A DNA stretch of 64,000 bases from Platanthera guangdongensis. Lineage: Eukaryota; Streptophyta; Magnoliopsida; Asparagales; Orchidaceae. The DNA lies in contig CM077166.1 of the NCBI GenBank assembly GCA_039583875.1, forward strand, positions 80,040,564-80,104,563. Direction: 5' to 3'. A program made the position numbers and the translations under genes. A model generated the notes under the pieces. It worked only from the letters and a program-made list of their open reading frames with translations, made no database searches and had not been told where the DNA came from. Positions within the stretch are counted from its first letter, which is position 1; every line of letters begins with the position of its first letter. Positions 57,759 through 64,000 of this stretch are shown piece by piece.

Positions 57759-60434
57759 CTATGTCTTCTTCTGTTTTAGCTTGTCTCCTGGTGCTTTACC
57801 TCCTGGCTTTTTGAAAATGATTTCCCTATTGGGATCTGAAGCTTGAGCTCTGGTCATAGTCATGTCAGCTGCCCCTATGATTTTCAGTGAAGTGGCTCTG
57901 GGGACAACTGCTTCTGGGTGAAGATGCATGTACTCATCAACATTGAGTAGCTTGTTTCCTTTCCCAAATCTCTTTAGCTCATCTCTCCTGTACTGATACA
58001 TAGTAGTTAAGCCTGTTGTGTCCTTGCTTTCAGCTTTAGCTTTGTTGATTAGAGATAAGCCAATAAGCTCTTGGAACCTTGCCATTCTGGCTGTGTTGGC
58101 TGTTTCTGGATCTTTAGGAGGAGAATAGGGCATTTCAGCTTCATGTTCCTTATATTCCTGGTGCTGTTGCTGCTGTTGTTGTTGATGGTGTTGTCTGCCT
58201 AAAGATGGTGGCCTTGGCTGACTACCAAGCACTGTATCAACTGCTGCTGGAGGAGGAGGAGGAGGAGGATCCTTTCTGTATCTATGAACTGGGGGAGGAG
58301 AGTATCTCCTACTCCCCTTCTTCTCTCTTTGCTGGTTCTTTGATAGCCACATCCATGCAGGCATCCCTTTATAAGGAGCAACATTATGCAGAATATAGTA
58401 TGGAGTGTCTGCAGTGGGATTAGGCTTGGGAGCAGGAGGAGGAGGAGCCTTCCTTTTCTTAGAAAGCAACTTCTTTTTCTTTTTAGCAGCCTCCTCATCT
58501 GATTTATCATCATCATCATCATCAGAACCTAAACTCTGAGGATTGTCATATAGAGCATTCAACTTCCTCAGAGTTTCATCAGAAATGATAAGAGGTTTTT
58601 CTTGAGGGGGGATAGAAGGTTCAAAGGGTGAGGGTTCAACAGCAGTAGAGAAAGAGCTTTCAGCTGCTGCCTTGTTCTCTTCTTCAATGTCTGCCAGAAT
58701 GAGCTCATCCAGATCAGGCATTGGAGAATCATCCATGACAAAATCTGGGACAGAGCAGATTTCTGGAATAGACATATGAATTGGAACAACAGTAGGAGCA
58801 GCAAAGGTGTCACAGAGCTGCTTGGCAACTGCTGGACTAGCTGGAGAGGTATACTTTACAATAGCCAAATATGGCTTAGCAACCTCTGCTGAAGGAAGCT
58901 TCATATATACAGAATGAAAGGTATGAAGTATCTCAGATAAATTAATTGTGGGATTTATAAGGAAATCACCAGCATTTGTTATTGTATCTACTGACTCATC
59001 AAAGCTAATGTCAGTGTCCATAAATTGAATAAAATCAATTATTTGAGAATCAAAATCTATAGCTGTATCTATAACTACAACTGCATTATCAAGCACTGTA
59101 TCAACTGTATTGTCAAAAACTATATCAACCTCTGCAGCTGCTGCACCAGCTTCATCATGGAGCATCTCCCCCTGCCTGGGTGCAGGAGAACCTGGAGCTA
59201 GGAGCCTGAATGAAGAGGGGGCAGCAGAAAGGGCTGTGATTTGTGTAGATAAAGAATTAATGGAATTCACCATAGGTGTAATGGCCTCTGTGATGAGTGA
59301 TTAAATGAGAGGAGTCATAAGAGAGATGATGGAGGGAATGGTGGAAGAGTCCAGAAGTGGAGAAAGAATGGTGGAGGGGATAGAAGCAGAGGAGGAAGGA
59401 AGAATATGTGGAGGGGATAATGGAGGGAGAACAGTTCGTGGTTCAGTGGGTATGGTGTAGGATGGAATAGTGGATAGGTGTGGGGGAAGAGGGGATTGAG
59501 GAGGTGAGGGAATATGGGTTTCAGTGGGGGAAACTGGAGGTGTAGGGATATGTGCAAGATCAAGCGGTGGAGATTGATGTTGAGGTGGAGTCAATTGAGG
59601 GGCAGGAGGAGTGGGAAGAGACTGGGTAGGTGGAATGGCCTCTTCAGTGTCAGGGTGGGGAGTGACCTTGACGGTCCTTGTGCTCTCAGAAGCGTTGATG
59701 GAGGAGGAGGAACCCTTGGAGGGTTTTGTGATTGTCCTCTCCCATCTGCCAAACAAGGCGCAGGTGAGGCACTTGCTGGCATTGATGAATGTGGTCGGGG
59801 AGACCAAACATTCACTGGCCTTTTCCTGGAGGAAAATCCCCAGGATTCTGCCGTAGTAGACTTCCTTCTTGCTTGTTTTCTTCTTGATTAGGTCAAAGAA
59901 TACCATGCCCCAGTCGACCTGTCGTTTGTTGAGCACTGCGCACATAATCAGGATTTGATGGCGAGTGATATAGTCATGTGCCGAGTGCTTGCCCATCAGA
60001 ATTTTTCCTACAATGTCGGCCAAAAATTGATAGGCGGCAGACAGTTGCTTCTTTAGAAGCTTATTAGGGTTGCTGCCGGAGAAACCCATTACCTTCAACA
60101 TATCAGAATAATCTTCAGCGTCCATTTCCAAGTTGTCTTCACCATTGATCAGTCCAAAAATTTCAGAAAGTACTGCTGGAGACAGGGAAACGGCAGCGTT
60201 TCCAATATGTCCTGTCAGATCTCCGTCTTCAGAAACTGTTGCAGTGTACACCCATTCTCTTATCTCGGTTGAGTATAGCTTGATGCTGCGAGTCATGAAA
60301 TCCTTGAGATGCAATTCTTCAAGTAATTCCAGGATATAAAGAAAGATTGGATCTGAATGTTGGAAAGACTCAAAATCCATGGAGAATGCTACATCAAACT
60401 TCATCGACGCAAGTGCTCCGGGAGGAATCACCAT
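57759..60434 (-). pseudogene. Extra ORF of element C (Sirevirus-type aORF), one in-frame stop
   Basis: The ATG at 60434 opens 377 codons to a TAA at 59303-59301; the same frame continues without further stop to 57759. The total is about 890 codons. The N-terminal 230 residues form a folded-looking domain with AHDYITRHQILIMCAVL and DWGMVFFDLIKKK, shared with element E. Then follow a long Pro/Ser/Thr-rich region, an acidic middle, a Lys-rich stretch (59273 onwards: EEAAKKKKKLLSKKRKAPP, a likely nuclear signal) and His/Gln runs. No membrane helix or signal peptide is visible. The TAA could be a mutated Gln codon or a site of read-through. Function unknown. Confidence 0.75.
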
Positions 60435-60440
60435 TTATGA

Positions 60441-60465
60441 CCTGCAAAGAAAATCACAGAGAAAA
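60441..60465 (-). promoter_or_regulatory. Splice-acceptor-like site just upstream of the element C aORF
   Basis: On the minus strand TGATTTTCTTTGCAG|GTC has a good pyrimidine tract and a CAG end (60444-60442), eight bases before the ATG at 60434. It would suit a spliced subgenomic mRNA for the extra ORF. A matching donor would lie in the unseen upstream region or within pol. Confidence 0.45.
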
Positions 60466-60518
60466 CGGCGATCAAGAGCAAAGGAACAGAAAGCGCGGGA
60501 CAGAGGTCGAAGAAAACC

Positions 60519-60527
60519 TAGATATAA
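60519..60527 (-). promoter_or_regulatory. TATA-like site upstream of the element C aORF
   Basis: CTTATATCTAGG on the minus strand lies between the spacer motif array and the ORF start, about 90 bp before the ATG. It is weaker than the corresponding TATAAATA of element E. Confidence 0.35.
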
Positions 60528-60542
60528 GATTTTCGGAATATG

Positions 60543-60820
60543 AATCGACAAGCTCCGTTCCACGAAAGGAGACAGTTCTTCGAACTGAGGTCGACGAAAT
60601 AAGTTAGAGGTGACTAGTTCGTCGAACTCATTTAGAAGAATTGAAAACAGTTCGTTGAACTCCATTCGACGAAATGGTTTCTGAAGCAAGGTTCGTCGAT
60701 CTCCGGTCGACGAAAATTGTTTCTACACAGTGAATTTGTCGATCTCCATTCGATGAGAATCTCTCAAACTTTCCCAAATTCGTCGAACTCCGTTTGACGA
60801 ACTATGGAAAATTCGTCGAA
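60543..60820 (-). repeat. Paired TTCGTCGA / TCGACGAA motifs in the pol-aORF spacer of element C
   Basis: Four to five inverted pairs with a constant 7-base spacer occur, for example TTCGTCGA-TCTCCGG-TCGACGAA near 60690-60713. They fill the gap between the pol stop (60833) and the aORF leader. The same half-sites form the LTR array of this element. Confidence 0.88.
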
Positions 60821-60832
60821 TGAAGTCAGAAA

Positions 60833-62659
60833 TTAATTTAACTCTTCTCCATTAATCATTCCCAATTGATTTATAAAGAACAGATGGGTTTTCTCATCTA
60901 AAGGTTTGGTGAAAATATCTGCTCTCTGTAAATCAGTAGGAATATGAATCAAGTTATTCTTCTTTTTGTCTACATTATCTCTAATGAAATGATGTCTTAT
61001 TTCAATATGTTTAGTCCTAGAATGATGAACTGGATTCTGAGCTATAGCAATAGCACTTGTATTATCACAAAATAAGGTTAAATTATTTAAGTTGATACCA
61101 TAATCTAGGAGCTGGTTTTGTATCCATAGCATCTGAGAACAGCAGCTGCCAGCAGCCATATACTCTGCCTCAACAGTTAATGTAGACACAGATGTCTGCT
61201 TTTTGCAAAACCAAGAGACAAGTCTCATACCCAGGAACGGGCAAGTTCCAGAGGTATTTTTCCTGTCCACTTTACATCCAGCATAGTCAGCATCTGAGTA
61301 TCCAGTTAACTCAAATTCTGACTCTGTAGGATACCAGAGTCCTAAAGTAGGACAACTCTTTATATATCTCAAAATCCTTTTTAGAAAAATAAGATGAGAT
61401 TCTTTAGAATTCACTTGGAATCTAGCACAAAGGCATGTGGCAAACATTATGTCAGGCCTGTTAGCTGTTAAGTATAATAGGGATCCAACATTTGCCCTAT
61501 AATGTTTCTGATCTACAGGTTTCCCTGCTGCATCAGAATCCACAACAGCATTGGTAGCCATAGGTGTTTTCATTCCTAAAGCATCACCCATTCCAAACTT
61601 TTTAATAAGCTCTTTAGCATACTTAGATTGGGAGAGGAAGATACCATCAGGGAGCTGCTTCACTTGGAGACCAAGGAAGTAGGAAAGCTCACCCATGCTA
61701 CTCATCTCAAATTTGGAATGCATGAGGTCAGCAAACCTCTTGCACAATTTGGGATCAGTAGACCCAAAAATAATGTCATCCACATATATTTGTACCAATA
61801 AGATTTGGTCCTTATGATGTCTAGTGAAAAGGGTTCTATCAATGTTTCCTCTAGTAAATTTATGCTCTAAGAGAAAGCTAGCTAGGGTCTCATACCAAGC
61901 TCTTGGTGCTTTCTTTAAACCATAGAGAGCTTTATGCAATTTGTAAACATAAGATGGTTGAGTTAGAGAGATAAAACCTGGAGGTTGTTCTACATAAACC
62001 TCTTCTTGAAGTACACCATTCAGAAAGTCACTTTTAACATCCATCTGGAATACTTTGAACTTTTTGTAGGCTGCATAGGCTAGGAAAATTCTAATGGCAT
62101 CCAACCTTGCAATAGAGGCAAAGGTTTGGTCATAGTCTATTCCTTCCTCTTGCCTATAGCCTTGAGCAACAAGTCTAGCCTTGTTTCTTACTATGTTCCC
62201 TTGTGCATCTAATTTGCTCCTATAGACCCATTTGGTTCTAATAACTGGGAAGTTATGGGGTCTTGGAACCAAATCTCAAACTCTACATCTCTCAAATTGA
62301 TTTAGTTCCTCTTGCATTGTAAGAATCCAGTGGGGATCTTGCTCAGCTTCATGGATGGTGAGAGGTTCAATTTGAGAGATAAAACAGGCATGCATCAAGT
62401 CTTTATTGAGCTGATGTCTTGTCTGTACACCAACTGAAATGTCTCCAATCACTTGAGATCTGGGGTGATCTCTAAGTGTGACAAGATCAGTTGGTGGAGT
62501 TGGTTGAGTAACAGCTTCTGTAAATAATTCCTCTTGAGGAATGGTACTGGCTGTTGATAGAAGTTCAGTTACTTCCTCTTGGACTTCTTCTTCACTATCT
62601 TCAGCAGCCTGTGGAGTGGGATGAGTTGGAACCTCTTGGGTAAGGTTTAGTCCATCCAT
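60833..62659 (-). pseudogene. pol: Reverse transcriptase and RNase H of element C, one in-frame TGA
   Basis: The frame 62659-62276 is the acidic linker before RT and ends ERCRV followed by TGA (62278-62276) at a conserved Trp position. The same frame then runs 479 codons to 60833. RT motifs: [40 protein letters not shown] and catalytic YVDDIIFGS near 61780. RNase [47 protein letters not shown] and TKPLDEKTH. The enzyme part itself is undamaged. Confidence 0.9.
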
Positions 62660-64000
62660 AGACTCACACAGTGGTGAAACCTGTAAAAACTATTGGTAGA
62701 AATGTCTTTCTCCTTATAAGATATGTTAGCTTCATCAAAAGACACATGGACAGATTCTTCAATTTTAAGGGATGATTTGTTGAAAACCCTATAGGCCTTA
62801 CTTACTTGGGAATATCCTAGAAAAATCCCTTCTTCAGCCTTAGCCTCAAATTTTTTAATGTATCTTTTGTTATTAGTGTGGATGTAACATATGCAACCAA
62901 AAACTTTAAAGTAAGTGATTTTAGGTTTCTTTTCTTTAAGTAATTCATAGGGTGTCTTATGTTTTAGTTTATGTATAAGACATCTATTCAGGACATAGTT
63001 AGCTGTGTTTACAGCTTCTGCCCAAAAGGATAGAGGCATGTAAGCATCTACTAACAATGTACCTGCAGCTTCAATGAGTGTCCTATTTTTCCTTTCAGCA
63101 ACCCCATTTTGTTGGGGAGTTCTAGGAGCTGAGAAGCACCGCCTGATACCTTCCTTCTCACAGAACTCATGCATTAGAAGAGACTCATACTCTGTGCCAT
63201 GATCACTTCTGATCAATGCTACATGAGTAGAGAACTCAATCTGTATGGTCCTGAGAAAATCTGTAAGAACTTTGAATGTATCTGACTTAGCTCTCAGAAA
63301 GGCTACCCAACTGAATCTGGAGAAATCATCAACAATGACTAAGGTGTAAGACTTCCCTCCTAGGCTTTGTACTGCAATGGGTCCAAAAAGATCCACATGA
63401 AGCAGATACAATATCCTAGGTGAATCACTTTTATTAATGAATTTGAAACTAGTTTTAGTTTGCTTGCCTAGTTGACAAGCCCTGCATAGGCTTTCCTTCT
63501 TGTAGGGACCAGAAGGTAAACCTCTAACAAGGTTGTCTTTAGATAACCTAGATATGTTCTTAAGGTTTACATGTCCTAGCCTTTTGTGTCATAACTCATT
63601 TTGGTTACTAGTGATATTGAGTAAACAAATATCAGTTGTGGCATAAATGAAATCTACTAAATATATGTTTCCGTGTCTAAGTCCAATTAAAGCAGTTTGG
63701 TTTTTATAATTTATAATAGAGCAAAAGATAGAGTTGAAATGTACCTGATAACCTTCATCGCATAATTGACTTATGGATATAAGGTTATGTTTAAGTCCTC
63801 TTACATATGTCACCTTTTTGAAGGTCACTGATCCAATGCTTACTCTTTCATATCCTTCTGACTGACCACTCTTTGAGTCTCCAAATATCACCTTTGGTCC
63901 TAGCTTGGACTTATAGCTGGAGAGATTTGCTTTGCTGCCAGTCATGTGCTTGGAGCAGCCACTGTCCAGGTACCAGGTCTGACTTAACCTTGGACAGCTC
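62647..64000 (-). pseudogene. pol: Protease end and integrase of element C
   Basis: At the window edge the protease reads WYLDSGCSKHMTG (63970-63930). GAG-pre-integrase follows (VRGLKHNLISISQLCDEG) to a TGA at 63591-63589, at the Trp position of the NELWHKRLGH motif. Integrase then stays open to 62647, with the zinc pair in SLCRACQLGKQ, HVDLFGPIAVQ, VIVDDFSRFSWVAF, IRSDHGTEYES and RTPQQNGVAERKNRTLIE, so Asp-Asp-Glu is complete. A frameshift near 62690 leads into the linker of the RT segment. Confidence 0.9.

Larger units (their letters stand above)
55924..64000 (-). mobile_element. Element C: Sirevirus-like Ty1/copia, minus strand, runs off the right edge
   Basis: 3' LTR, polypurine tract, extra ORF, RT/RNase H, integrase and the start of the protease are visible; gag and the 5' LTR are outside. 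It has fewer lesions than any other element here: one frameshift and two TGA in the visible pol, and one TAA in the extra ORF. The protease motif WYLDSGC (63965 region) is intact. Confidence 0.92.

Noticed and set aside
57759..60434. Retroviral-type envelope gene
   Set aside because: No signal peptide, transmembrane helix or cleavage site is visible in the extra ORFs of C, E or A, so I keep the neutral name aORF.

Overview
This window reads as repeat-dense plant nuclear DNA. I see no host gene, tRNA or rRNA gene. Nearly every base belongs to LTR retrotransposons nested in one another. Plant origin is inferred from the families present: Ty3/gypsy chromoviruses with a C-terminal chromodomain (Tekay/Del-like), Sirevirus-like Ty1/copia elements with an extra ORF after pol, and initiator-Met-tRNA primer sites (TGGTATCAGAG). 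I cannot name the species.

Layout, with my own element names. The host layer is D, a gypsy chromovirus in a three-LTR tandem: LTR1 (3230-6408, cut on the left), internal copy 1 (6409-11327), LTR2 (11328-16127, 4.8 kb), internal copy 2 (16128-42309 with interruptions), LTR3 (from 42310, cut at 55893). Into D went: A, a plus-strand Sirevirus-like element (1-3229, only its extra ORF end and 3' LTR are inside the window); B, a minus-strand gypsy chromovirus (19796-28802, 5-bp target duplication CTTCA); E, a complete but decayed minus-strand Sirevirus-like element (29340-41581, duplication GCCCC); F, a minus-strand copia element that is itself a three-LTR, two-internal tandem (43560-55292); and C, a minus-strand Sirevirus-like element running off the right edge (55924-64000), the best preserved of all.

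The most interesting signals are these. (1) D copy 2 has a 118-bp AT-rich block with GT..AG ends and a CTAAC branch-like site exactly between gag and protease; removing it joins the reading frame, and leaving it in ends Gag 23 codons later. (2) B has a block with the same ends, phase and Gly|Ile position, so two different chromovirus families appear to share a gag-pro intron. (3) E and C carry the same family-specific palindrome array twice: in the LTR upstream of the TATA box, and in the spacer between pol and the extra ORF. In E the spacer array is followed by a second good TATA box about 100 bp before the ORF start, which looks like an internal promoter. In C a strong splice-acceptor-like site sits just before the ORF. 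(4) Each element family has its own CG-containing inverted-repeat motif in U3. (5) Five stop codons are shared by both D copies, so D was already defective before it was duplicated.

All positions, motifs and frames were read by eye. No alignment, divergence or database search was run, and lineage names are inferences from recognised motifs.
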